Below, one piece after another: positions 47,673 to 60,768 of a stretch of 64,000 bases of DNA (the first letter of the stretch is position 1; each line of letters opens with the position of its first letter). The DNA is from Diprion similis (lineage: Eukaryota; Arthropoda; Insecta; Hymenoptera; Diprionidae): the NCBI RefSeq assembly GCF_021155765.1, contig NC_060110.1:3348001-3412000 (forward strand). The letters run 5' to 3'. Below the pieces are notes generated by a model. The model did no database searches, was not told the DNA's origin, and saw only the letters and a list, made by a program, of their open reading frames with translations. Made by a program: the position numbers and the translations under genes.

Positions 47673-50600
47673 TTATTGTCCGACAGGTCCATGAACAGAC
47701 GTTAGAAAGAGGTCCAGGTCTAATTTCTTCAATAATGATTGCGGGTCAGCAATACGTCGTTTCTTTTCAACCTAAAAAGTATAAAATCAATCCAGTATCT
47801 CATACGCTTAGATATAATTATATTATTGATATTTCTGTTAGTATGAAAACACTAAACTGTAAATAATTTTAAGTAGTAAGGAAAAATGAACAAATAGTTG
47901 TTATAAAATACGAATAGTCAATCCTATTTCTCATCCTAATATAAGGTGTACCTGCAACATATCTGGGGTAGAGATAATAATTTTTGTTAAACCATGAATT
48001 TTTGTAACAAAGTTCTGTACTACAAAGGAGATGAACGTATTCCTACATTTTATATTTCTCATTTTTCATTTTTCCTTCGATTCATTCTATGCTAAGCGAA
48101 TAAATTGTAATAAATGTTTGCACCCTACCGGTTGATCTTCTACTGAGTCTAAGGTTGTCCGTTTCTCCGAAACTGGATTGCCATCTACAACATCAAATTA
48201 GCATCTACTTAGTTTTTATCTCCTTATCGCTGATGATTCCTCCAAAATATGTGTGATCAAGAGCAATTCCGAAATAATTCTGACATTTGAATTCAACTTT
48301 TTCGTGAATGTTGATATTGTGTCAATTTACTTGGAAAGAATTGAATTTCAAATATTACGAAAAACTATTATCAATCCTATTGAAAAATAAAATGTACGAG
48401 GTGAATTATTTTCCGGGTAATATTGTACTGCAAAATTTGGTGAAGATCAGTAAAGGCAATTTATTTAATGTATTGTGAGTCTTACCTTCATGCTTTGTTT
48501 CATCATCTTTTTTAATTAACTTGAGGCCCTTGGTTTGTGTTTTTGTATCATTCTTATTAACATTGGATGATGCAGTTTTTAATTTTACGCTCAAAGACGA
48601 AGTAAGTGATGGCTCCATTATGTCGTTTTCAAATTTTGTTCCAAATGTACTCGTGGGATTCAGAGTCTCTTCTTTTATGGATTTCGAACTTTTCATCTTC
48701 AGCTTCTTAGCCATTACTCTTTTCTTGGGTCTTGGAGAATGATTAAAAATTTCTTCATAGGCGGTGGGTGTCATTGCCTGCCGACATATTGCTCCATTGT
48801 CAAGATTCTGAGATATTACATACTCTAAACTACTGCTACCAAACTTTGTTCTCTTTTTCTTTATTGATACGGAATCAGTATGGAAAAACTGATATTCACC
48901 TAACTCGTTAATATGTAATTGAGAACTGTTGCTTGTTTTCTCAATTGTTTCAGTTTTATTCGCTGGAACTAATTTCAAACATTCTAAAACATTTGTTAAT
49001 TCTTCTTTTGGTTTCTTTGCCACAATCTCACAAGTCTTTGGTTCGGATTGAGCGCTAGAAACAGGCATAGAAGGTAAATGTTCACTTTTTTGCGCATCTG
49101 ATAATTGACGGGTTTTCGAACGAGTAGTTCTCTGATCGCTATTTTCCTCGTCACTAAAAAGATCCCTTTTGATCTGATCCACCTTAGACAACTGAACTGT
49201 CTGACTTTTTTTCACTGGAATAGTGATATTTTCTACAGCACCTTCCTCATCTTCTTTGGAGCTGGATGAAAATTTTGTTGTTCTAACTCCGATTATGTTA
49301 TCTTTCTCATTGGAATCTTTTTCAAAGATCGTTTCACAATTTTGAGATGCAATTGCTACAAGTTTGGTTGAATGTCCTGGATCAATCATTCTGCTAGTAG
49401 CTCTAAGGTCTTCGTTCAATTCCGTGTAATTTGTTGGTTGTGAGGTGTCGCAATCTAATGTAGTCAAACCCACTGTTAACGGATCTTCACTCCTCATCGC
49501 ATCATGAATTTTGGAAGGACACTCAACTTTGGCAGTCTCTTGAAGCACTTGCCGATTTCGTACGCTCGTGACCGATTTTTTACTTTTCAGAGGTGCATTA
49601 CCATCTTTCTTTTTTATCGTAGAACTTTTCTGTATATTAATATTAGATGAATTCTTTATTCCGCTTTTAGCTGCGTCACATTTCTCCTGTTTGCAGTCTT
49701 TAGAATTGAATTTCACCGAGGCATCTTTGGATTGCGTAAGCTGAACTCCCTCAACACTTTCATTTTCCGAAATCCGTTTGTTAGGTGCTTTGCTACTGTT
49801 TTTCGCATTGAGATTTTTTTTTGGTGAACTCTGAATAACTTGGTTTTTTGATTTGGTTTGAGTCAAACGCTTTCTCTGTCCATGGGTGGAAAATTTTGCT
49901 GTATTAAGTTTTTCTTTAGCATTGATTTTCGCATTTAAATTTACTTGTTTGATTTTAACTTTATGTGGAGCTATCTTTGTCTGAGGATTACTTTTTAGCT
50001 TGGCCATAAGACGCAATCTTTTTTCTTCTAAATGCATACCAAGCTTACCATCTAATGTAACGGATGTTAAGGAGACTTGGCTATTCGAAGGTTGTGTTGT
50101 ACTGCTTACGATTTCAGATAACAATGGTGGCTTGAGAGCAAGCGATACATCTGGCAAAAAGTGTTGCACGCTTATAATCTTCGGTTTCAGTCTTGTCGAA
50201 GGATGAATATGAGTCTTATTAACTACTTGATTCTGTCTTGAACTATCTTCACAGCCAGAGTTGTCCAATGCAGAAAGTTTCGAATTTAAATTCGTTAAAC
50301 TTTCTACTCCAGATTTAGAGCTACTAGGGGTTTCCGAAATATTAGCCTCTGACAGTAGTGCCTCATCTTTAGCTGGTGTTTCCTTTGTTGAAGCGTCCAC
50401 CTCCTCCTGAGTCTTAATCAGTGGAAGTACTTTTAGAGGTGATGTTTCTCCTCTTTCTAATGACGAAGTTTTTTGCATTTGAATGAGATTTTTGTTACTT
50501 TCTACTGCACCAATGCCGTCATTTGCAGTTATGGGAGAAAGTTTACTTATTAAATCGTGAGTATTTGGTACATGCAATTGAGTTTTGGCGCTAGAGTCAA

Positions 50601-53600
50601 TGCTGGTATCGCACACATTAGATTTCGTTTTACATTTTGTTACCGACTTGAACGGCGTAGATGTAGTTGCAAAACTGGAGCAGCTACATGATGACGAAGA
50701 TGATGAAGATGAACTAGTGTCAGATGATGACGAGTCGCTTGATTCATTTTCACTTGTGGAATTATTACTCTGATTTTGTGGGGATCGTTCAAAAACATTT
50801 TCCACTCCAATCTGTTCTTGAATATCCGTAGGCCTCATATTTATCAATTCAGGTAATAGTACTTCAGTACTCATAATAGAATTTGTTGATATCTTTAATT
50901 CCTTGTCAGCTTCTTCTTTTGATAAATTTTCCTTTATTACTTCAAACTGTGTTATTTCTATCTCTGGTTTACGCGTTGACGTACTTCTTATAAAATCATT
51001 GTCCACTCTACTATTGAGCATAACATCAGGGTCCGTTATCATGGATGATGCAACGGGTACAAGTTCGGGTTCACTTTCTTTCGAGTTATTTGGTCTACTG
51101 AACACATTTTCTAAAATATTCGGCTGTTCTGTACTTGGTTGATAATACGGCGAACATGTTCCAAATTCTCCTTTTTTGATCGCATCAATCGTATTTTCTT
51201 CCATTGTTTTTGGCGTTAACGCTATGTTCGGAGTCGGCGGAAAATCCGGCGTACTTATGAAACCTGGAACTTTACTTAATTCCAGGGTCATTTTCGTAAA
51301 TGGAGTTATAGTAGCGCTACTTGGACTGAGCATTCTTGGAGTGGGAGGGATATCAGAAGAAATAATAACTTTTCTTGGAGTTTCTAAATCAACCATTTGC
51401 GATATGCGAGCTGTTTGACTACGAGTTTCAGGAGAAACTTTTAAACATTCACTTTTCCTTTGGCTGGAATCAACAGGGCATACAGTTGTGCTTTCGATTT
51501 GATGATCATACTTGTGTTTTGAAATTTTTGTTTCCAATGTTTTTAATTTAGCATATTTTTTAACACTTGGCTTTTCTTTCGTTTTACTTAGATCAGTTGC
51601 AGATTTTACTGTTTCTTTGACTTTAATTTGGCCTTCACAGGATTCCGTCTGATCTTTTTGAGCGTGTTTATCCCGCGATTCCGAGGTAACGATCTGCGCA
51701 TCGTTTTGCATCACTAATTCGACATTGATATTCAAAGCAGAGTTATTTTCTTGCAGTGATATCTCTAAGTTGTTTCCTACTGTAGGAATAACACCCGCAA
51801 CTTCATCAGATATAACTTTGTCAAAACATTTTTCACCCTGTTTTATAATCAACTTAGATTTATTCTGGTCTATTATTTTGCCATACTTCGACTGTTCGTC
51901 ATTTTCACTTCCTTCAGATTTTGAAGCATTTTCTACTCTATCTGTGCTACAGCTTTTTCCAACTCTACTTTTCACTTTTGTAGGTGCCTTTTTCACTACC
52001 GATGTTGAACACGAAGGTTGTTGATATTCTTGTAAAGCTTGTCTGAGATCGGCATCCCAACTTTTTTTCACGGTGCATGAAGAGGATTTTGCTTGAGAAC
52101 AGGGCGGTGGTTCATCATGTTCGAGGGATGTCGATGAGGAACTGGGATGTGGTGATGTGCCACCAAGGATCATTCCGACGCCAGTGTACTTATCCCAGCC
52201 TCCGAGTAACTTTGGAGCTGGGCTTCTGGTAGCAATTGGTACTTTGTATAACTGTCGATCTTTCGCTGGTGTTCTTATTTTCTGTGACATCGTTACCGAA
52301 CCAGAAAAAGGTGGAGACTTGAAGAGACTTGTTCTACAAGCTGATTTTATGCGTTTAGACGATTTTGGAGAAAATTGTACACTCTTGCTGCTGCCTATCT
52401 TCTGCTCTGAATTTGATGATTTCGTTGGGGTGTTAAAATCCAGTGCTCTGATGTGATTGCTTCGCCTTCGAGGGGTCGACATGCTTAATCTGTTATTTTT
52501 GGACCTACTTCTTAACAACGACTTTGGAGTTCTTCGAGCGAATAAAATATTCTCTGTATGAGGCAATACTTTGGATTCGTCAACCTTGGTATCTGCATCT
52601 AATTGTTCAATCGGAATATCACTGGACAGTTTTACGGATGATATGTTGGACTTTGGTGCGATATTTTTGCTATCATGAAATTTCAGATAAGGCGAGAAAC
52701 CGGTACTGGTTAAAGCCGTATCATCAAGATTTATGATTGGCATATTCCCTGCATTTTCGATTAGCGTACCAAAGCTATTGTCATTTGCATAAAGTGTTAT
52801 AGATTCAACTTCTGCAGGACCAGCCTGTTCTGTGTTTGTAACTGACGAAGTTTCAGACTCTACAGCGGTATTTGTCGGTACAATAGCGGACTTAGGATTT
52901 TTCCTTTTTTTCATCATCTTGCGATTGAACTTTGTATTGGCTCTTGATACCTGTGGTGATGATGGAGATTTCGTTTTCATTTTCTCTACTTTGGTAGCGA
53001 CTTGCGGTTGAATTTTTGATTGAACTTTTACTGGAACTTGTACAGCTCTGAGATACAATGGCTGCATTGGCGCCAAACAATCAGGTCCTAGATAAAATAT
53101 GCCTATTTTTTAATCGAACTTTGACACCTAATTTAATAATATTTGGACATGAATACAATTTAATGGTTTAATTTAATTGATTCAAAAATCATAATTTACT
53201 TGCTTACCTTTTGGGGCAATGGGAACAAATCGAGGTTCAGGGTAAGACACACTTGATCGAGATGAGGCTGAAATGTTAAAGATTTCATTTATTCAAACTC
53301 AGGTTCTCAGTTTTCGATATTAGTTGTACACATCCCATAACTCTTTACTTTACAGTTAGGTTAACCACTCATCAGTTTGTGTACACCAGATTTCAAGATT
53401 ACATGATTCCGAAAGATATCACGTATTATGTGGTTGTAGAGATTTCAATTTATTTCAGTAGATTTCAAAGCATCCAGAGGATTTAGAAAAATTTCGATAT
53501 TTCATGGGAGTTTAAAGATTATACATTTCGTCACATGAGGTTTTACAAAACTTCACAGGATTTCAATAGATTACGTCAAATTTCAGAGTATTTTAGAGAT

Positions 53601-56600
53601 CATTTTATAAAATTTCATGAGCGATGTACACCAGATGTGAAAGGTGGTCAACTCCTTGAGTTAGGTATGTCTCAGCAGTAAAAAATTCGTATTAAATAAA
53701 TCAATCCTATTTGTGGCACAAAACCACCTATATCACAGAGCTCAAAAGCTTGCGATTATCTAAAGACTGCAAGTAAAATGAGTCATGAAAAATATTTTTT
53801 TTACAAATTAATATTTGTTACACGAATAAATGAGAAAGAAAATGAACTAGGTCACGAGTGTTGCGTCTATCCAATAAAGGTAAGTAACTCGTTTAAAGAT
53901 GTTTTCTCTAATATTTGAAACTTACACAGATTATCTGCTTTGATACTATCGCGCATTTCTTCTGCAGAACAAACGATTAATGTAGGCATAGCCATCATTT
54001 CTTGTTCACTAATGAGATCACTCTGATTGCTTTTTGGCTCAGAATTAGAATTTAGACAAACGAGCTTTTCAACAGCTGGTTTCTCACTACTTTTGTCGCT
54101 GGTAACATCATTTTCCATTACTTCAGTACTGTCTGCGATCTGATTTGCAGGAGGAATTGATACAGCTTGCGACAATTCAGTGGATTGGATAGCCACAGCA
54201 GGCTTTGCTGCTGCAGCATTTCCGATCGCAGGACTTTTGTCCAATATCTGTTTATTTCCAACAATGTTTGCATTAATAATACTCCAAATAGCTTCAGCAT
54301 TATGATCTTCAAGAGCATTATCAACTCTTTCAACATCTTTTGGTCTGTCTCTTTCATCCTCCAGTTTACTATTCTGTTGTCGAGATGAACTACGTAACCT
54401 GTGCTTCAGTGGTAAGTCTGTTGTGCCATTTGAACTCATACTTTTAGTGGATACTACTGAAGTGACTTCTTCCAGTTCCATATCAACTACAGCGGTATTA
54501 GATGGTTCTGTTTGAATTCTGAGAACAAAAAAAAATTAGATAAATCCATTCCCAATTCAAAAATGAAAGTGAATTTTATGTATATAATAAGTGGCAATGC
54601 ACGGAAAATTCAATCACCTAGAATTTGTGGCAGGTTCCAAACTAACTCTGACGTCGTGCTCTTCGTCTGGACTGGTATCGGTATCCATATTTGGTCCTAT
54701 GATCTCGTCCAAAAAATTTTCAAATACTGGATCCGTTTCTGTCGCTGCGACTATGGATTTAATTGCATTATTCAGCTCAGCCATGATCGAGGTGTTCAGC
54801 TCGCCGCCCATAGACTCACAAATGCTTTCATCCTTAGAAGGCATTTCTATGGGAAGTATTGCTTTGTTTATATTTTCAGCTATTCTTTCTTGCAATTCCG
54901 TCCGATTAAGTAGTTCTTTGGTCAGTAACTATGAGTTCACAAGATTTAATAATTAAAAGAATAAATAATATATACTTGTAAGTATGATACATAGTTTGAA
55001 TCTCTCTGTAAAAATGACTCATGTCATTGATAGTGAAAAATGACTTCCTACCAAGCTAATGCGTAGTTTTCAAGGGATTGTACATTCTGAAAGATTCATT
55101 CATTCACTTAAGTGTTCAAAGGTTGAGCACTACTACCAAAAAATATTCATTTTGTCTAACGTAAAAGAGATTCTATTATGAAAAATTATTTTCTTTGATA
55201 CGTAATAACAGGAGACTAGTCCGTGTGAGAACGTGAACAGACAAAAAGGTCATGAGTTCGATTTGTGTAAAATGTGCACGGCATTTAGTTTGAACAAAAG
55301 GAAAGTTTGGCTGAAATTTTGTAGTAATGTATCATGCATGGTAGTGTTTAGGAGTTGGGGAGTGCTGGGTGAGGATGATCAATTCTACGTCTATTGCTTC
55401 TTAATTTTTTTCGTTTGTCCAAATAATTCTTTCCGAATAGCCATGCTTTTTGGCCTTATTTTCTATTGCATCGAGTTCTGCATTCAGACTTCGTCCTATG
55501 GTCTACAGCCAGTATGCGCGTTGGATGAGAATATCCTTCCCAATTCCCAAATAATACCATACAGAAGACAATGTCAAACTAATTTTTTATGAACACACAG
55601 CATTTGGAATAAGTAAAGTTACTGAAGTTTTTTGATCGTTCTTTCGTACATTTGTACGGATAGATTCAAATTGGACATGCTACACAAGTGAGTTATCGAC
55701 CTTAACGAGGTATTGCCATACGAGTAGGCAGCTGAAAAAATGAACGAATTTTAAGGACTTGAAAAATCTCAAAATTCATCCGTTTTTTCAGCCGTCCATT
55801 TGCATACATCCCCTTAATCAATGTGTCGTATTTGATTTGATATAGTGAGATTATTGCATGCTACATATCTGTGCGCAATCAGAACCACTAAAAACTTACG
55901 CTTAAATTTTCAATTGGCTCATCATCCAGCTCATTCGACTCTGATTCGGAGAGTGCGTACGGAGTGGTTTGTACTTCGATGCTGGAGTATGTGGTCAATT
56001 CATCAGTACTAGTAGCCATTGTTTTTCCTCCGAGCATTAAGTTCTTGTTTTCCTCATTGTCTGTCTGCTTTAACTCCGTTTTATCTGTCGCGTCTACCAG
56101 AACTGTATTGCATTTCTCCGATTTTCCACCTGTAGTTTGTACAAAATTTCACCATGAATTTATTTAAGGTACAATATTTGTAAATATTATTGTTTGACAT
56201 GTAAACACCATACTCGAATTTTCCTGCTCCATTCCCTGGTCAGATAATCTCGTATCGTGACATATCTGTTTGGTAAGAGATGAAAAATCGCCCAAAGGGG
56301 AGCGATCAGTGTAATCATTTTTTGTTGAGGTGCAGTAAACACCATCACTGTCATGGCTAGTAGATGGCTCAGGCTGATGGGGTATGCTGCTCAAATATGT
56401 GTGACCAGGTAAGCTTTCCAGTGGAGTAGCTTCTACTGTTTCGAAACCTATTGAATTAATTTATTGTACGATTTACTTGAAGTGATGACAATATTGAATT
56501 AAGTCGCATTTTATTACATCAACAACTTGTGGTTAATCAATTACAAAGATGCTACTCACACTGACTGGTCACTGGCTCAGTCTGTTTTTCACTTAGTTGG

Positions 56601-59600
56601 TGCAGCGGTTTTGGATAACGCCTTGAACGGTCTCTATCACTGGCACTGTGATACCTTTTACGTACACTACTAGTTATTAATGGAGATGCGCCACACGTTG
56701 GAGAACTCGCCTGCAAATAATTTGTGTTTGAATCGACATGCCTCATTTTTCAGAGATAAGGAATGGAGATAAAAATTTGGTTATAGTACATGAGGAATCG
56801 ACTAATTCTCAGTAAAACATCCTAAGTAATTTTTAACTACATGAAATTAACAAGGATGAACTTTGTATGATACAACGGAACAGTTTTTCAGAAAACTTTA
56901 GAATTGCCAAAAGTGCGCCAAGTTATAAATTAGATGTGTAATATGATTTTGAGGCAAGTAAGATCATGCTATGAAAATATTTAGAAAATCTTTTGTGCTC
57001 TGTAATCTTGAATATGATATATTTGTACCATTTCAAGTTTGCTTCTACATGTGCTTCTACAATACTTTAATCTTGACCCATCCAATTTTGATAAACGTTA
57101 CGAAGAACAAAATAATGTTGAATAATATAAAAAATACGTAGATATATCTACGTTTGTGCAGGCAAATATGGTGGCTTGAATATTTGTGTTAACAATATAT
57201 TTGAAATTTTTTTTTGTGTTATGTTTTAAAGCAGAATATTATAGCGCGGTATTAGCGAAAACGATATAAGTGATAATTTTGATTTTAAAAACAAAGTAAT
57301 AGGTAGATACTCATTTCTAATTTATTTATATTCGCATGAAATATAAATTTTTTTAAGGTTGCAATAACTTGAAAGAAAGGAGCTAATACTTGTGATGGAA
57401 CATTGATGTTTACTACAAAACGTTGTCCTCGAGATCCTCCAATCAGAAATCGCAACTGGTCCAACAAATCACCACATTGTTTAACCTGCTCACAATCCGC
57501 AACTTTAGTCAATCTCTCCTGCACTGCAATCAAAATATACAACCTCAAGAACAGCTGGCTTATAACTTTTAATTTAGTTAATTTAGGAGGTTCTGATATA
57601 AAAGTCAGACGATATCACGTATCTGATTACGTAGCTGTACAATCTCAAAAAATTCATCTTATTACTAACATGAAATTTAGAGAAGAAAAATATAAAGAGC
57701 GCAGTGAACTGCTATTTTAAACAAATATCATATTGATCTATGTTCATGTATAAGCGTAACCCAGTATTATTGAAAATTTGAATTTGCAATCAAGCTTGAT
57801 CATTGAAATTTTAGGGACAAAAGTAGGTGTACTTTAAAATATGGATTGAAGCTAAACTTAAGGGGTAATCCACCACTTCAAAGTTATTATTGAAAAAGGT
57901 GATGCTTTATGGAAAATAAGAAAATCAATGTTTTGGATTAAATCAAAAACTATGCAACAAGACCAAATAACTTGCTACTGCCAGTACTTCAATAGAAAAC
58001 AAACTAGTTTGATTTGAAAGAATCGAAACGAACATAGAAGCTTATTTTTCTAGATTCATCCATATATATTACATACACATATTTCAGATCTTTTAGAAAC
58101 CAAAAATCACTCTCATGTAACAATACTACTTAGTAAAAAAAGACTTTTGAAAAATAATGATAATTGCTGGTGATTTTCAAAACCATTTCGTATTGTGGAT
58201 TAAAAAAAAATGTAAACAATACTTTTTTTTGTACTCTGATGCCTCATCGTTACGTGACTACTAGTATAGAAAGCAACGATTTTTATTTTTAATCCCTGCA
58301 GTAATAAATATTGATTACACAAATACATTGTTTTAAACGAATTTTACTCAAGCTATCGGTTTGTCTATGAAAATTAATGTGGGTTATTAATATAACGAGT
58401 TTAGGAGATTAAAATGTCTACCTAGTAAGTGAGCGGCCGAAAATTTATCAAATATATCAATAAGTGTATATCCGTTGACACGGGTGTTGAAACGCCTGCC
58501 ATTTAATACAGCAGTGCGACATTCATGCAGGTGTGGCGAGGCTTCCAAAAACGATCTGGCAGCCTCATTGCATTTTTGGTCTTCAAGGTATCCTGAAATT
58601 CGAAAGAAAACTTCATGTTAAAGAAAAAACGTAAGTATCAAATAGGAATACGTTAATCTAAAGCGAGGAAGAGGAAAAAATTATTTAAAAAATTTTCAGA
58701 GGTGTTATTTGTATAAATAACAGTAAACACAAATAAAACAACATGCCGACTACTTAACTTAACAAAACGGAGTCTAAGCAAATTCGAATAACACAAGCTC
58801 AGATATTTTTCATTCGATTCTAACATTTCAGGCTTATTTTGTTCACCACAGAGATCTTCATAAACACCTGAAATTTTGTTTTCAAGTGGTTATTTCTAGA
58901 GTTGATGAAAATTTACTTGTGCATGGCACAACAGGTATTCGTCAACAATTACACTTGCATGTGGTGGCTGCAATGGAATGTAGAATTTTTTGAATGTTTT
59001 CAATACAATTTGTGGGGATCTGTTCAGCGTACAAAATGAGATCAAAAACTTTAGAATTGGATCAAAGATACCAGAGTTTAATAATACTGAACCTTCTCAT
59101 CCCGTATAATATAAATAAATAAATAAATTATAAAACTTTGAGGCAAATTCTTCACACCTTAGCCTGTGTTATTCGAATTTGTTCAGATCCATTTCTGTTA
59201 CACAGTACACACAAATAACACTGCTAGAGCTTTACTAAACAGTTTTTCCCTTTTCCTAACGTTTTCTTCAGATATTGTGACCCTTTCATTTTTAATTGCA
59301 TACATATGTACATATATAGTAACTTGTGTTCAGCGCTTGGTAGCTAACGTAAAAAAACTATTTTAAATTTAGAAAGCACATCAGATAAGAGGAGAGCCGC
59401 ATTGAAGTGTAGTTACTGCCTGTAGAAAAAGAAACATGCATTCTTTTTAGGTACCCATAATCTCTGATACCTTAAAAGATCATTTAATTTGGTACTTTAC
59501 TTATGTACAATGCGTTTCAAGTCGAGTGCCTTATGAGATGACGTTGAAGAAAACGTAACTTTAAATTCTAATGTTAACAAGTTTTATATTGTTGCTGTCT

Positions 59601-60768
59601 AAACTGCAGTATCTATTTTAGTTTTTCAAAGTTGAATAGCTGTGAAAGTTTGTTACTACAGCTATATATTTTCTTTATTTTAAATGTGAATCCATTATCG
59701 TTCGTAATTACTTCATGAATATAACGACTTGAATAGTCACTTCTTGCGAGTTTTGTCGTCAAGACTTGAGTTTAGTAATTAAATTTAATGCTAGGCTGCT
59801 GTGTACATTGTTTTGTAATATCTGTAGGTTTCGTAATATAACAAGCTCAGTTTTAATAAAATTGAAGTTGTTTCAAATCATCTGAGGTACTTTATCTTTC
59901 AAGCTTTCTGTTTTTGAAGACTATCAAATGAAACATGCTTAACAGAATTGATAACCAGTTCAAAGAAATTAGAGCAGTCTATGATGTTATTTATTTTACA
60001 CTATACGCTGGATTGTTAATTAGATGTCCCACAATTACTACCGAACTGGTATATTATTTGAATCCTATGCTTGCTGATCAAATTGAGCACTTATTATTCA
60101 TAATTAATTTTTCTAATCTTATGTATGGAAAAAAGCAACAAGTGTCGGTAAAATAGACTCATCGAGTCTTAAAAAGCATGCCAATTCAGTAAGTGTGGCT
60201 TGATTTTTTCCATGCTGTACTTTCCAGCGTCAAAGCCCGATGTAGCTAAGGTTTCGATCAGTCAAAATAGAACAAAAAATGACAATATTTTTATTCAAGT
60301 CTAAGATTTTCAATTCAGAATTAACAAAGATTTAGCTTTTCGATAATGCTTAATCGCTTGCAACATCAGGTACGCAGGTAAAGTATGCGGAGTAAGAATT
60401 TTGGTTACCACAAGCTACTTAGTACAGAATCATAAAACGCAGATACACAATAAACTACGATTATGCACTTAAAGTGAGTGAAGTGGGTAGTATAGTTGAA
60501 TGTAAACAGCACAAACATCATATATGTTTTAAACTGGCCACTTCATTTTTTGGAAAACCTATTGACAACGGAAAGTTGAATGATATCAGTAGAAATGAAA
60601 GTCGCAGAATAAAAAGAAATTATATTATATTATACGTGCACAAAGTATTGTTCACAACAAAGGCTGTTGATATTCCCGCCACAAATAAAGGTTAACGACG
60701 ACTAAGAAGCCAAATAAATTCTTACCGAAAACCAGTCTTGCAATTTCCGATGGCAGTAGAGCCTCCAT
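47673..60768 (-). CDS. NPAT: NPAT / Mxc ortholog, histone-locus-body protein and histone gene activator, twelve exons
   Basis: Exons: 60768-60726, 58592-58422, 57523-57390, 56710-56560, 56447-56214, 56129-55900, 54928-54618, 54518-53926, 53267-53208, 53087-48486, 48184-48129 and 47771-47673. They sum to 6684 bases, 2227 residues, with all phases consistent. Residues 1-40 are a LisH motif (MEALLPSEIARLVFGYLEDQ), as in human NPAT (LLPSDVARLVLGYL). Residues 332-343 (ELQERIAENINK) and 383-399 (ATETDPVFENFLDEIIG) match conserved NPAT blocks. Exon 10 (4602 bp) encodes a Ser/Thr/Lys-rich disordered region with many SP/TP sites (IPPTPRMLSPSSATITPF, ISTPDFPPTPNIALTP), expected targets of cyclin E-Cdk2. 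The last exon encodes LDLDLFLTSVH, like the human C-terminal MDVDKFLLSLH. NPAT/Mxc scaffolds the histone locus body and drives histone transcription at S phase. It is longer than human NPAT (about 1427) and, as I recall, fly Mxc. In flies the gene is mxc. Confidence 0.92.
53377..53640. repeat. Cryptically simple GATTTCA-rich tract in NPAT intron 8
   Basis: The tract is built from irregular variants of GATTTCA/TTTCATG (such as AGATTTCAATTTATTTCAGT, GATTTCAAAGCATCC, TTCACAGGATTTCAATAG). It is bracketed by a direct repeat, GTACACCAGAT, near 53378 and 53626. A looser version of the same composition appears at about 63180-63420. No coding capacity. Confidence 0.45.
58779..59181. repeat. Separated inverted repeat in NPAT intron 1
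   Basis: CAAATTCGAATAACACAAGC at 58779 is the near-perfect inverse of 59161-59181 (reverse complement CAAATTCGAATAACACAGGC, then T). The arms are 21 bp with one mismatch, 360 bp apart. This is consistent with the terminal repeats of a small DNA element, though no target-site duplication was identified. Confidence 0.45.
59112..59127 (+). repeat. (AAAT)n microsatellite in NPAT intron 1
   Basis: About four tandem copies of ATAA/AAAT lie inside the inverted-repeat unit. Confidence 0.7.

Noticed and set aside
48406..53076. A self-standing 1556-residue protein
   Set aside because: It is exon 10 of NPAT read from an internal ATG and past the GTAAGA donor at 48485. Upstream and downstream exons join in phase and carry the conserved family motifs.
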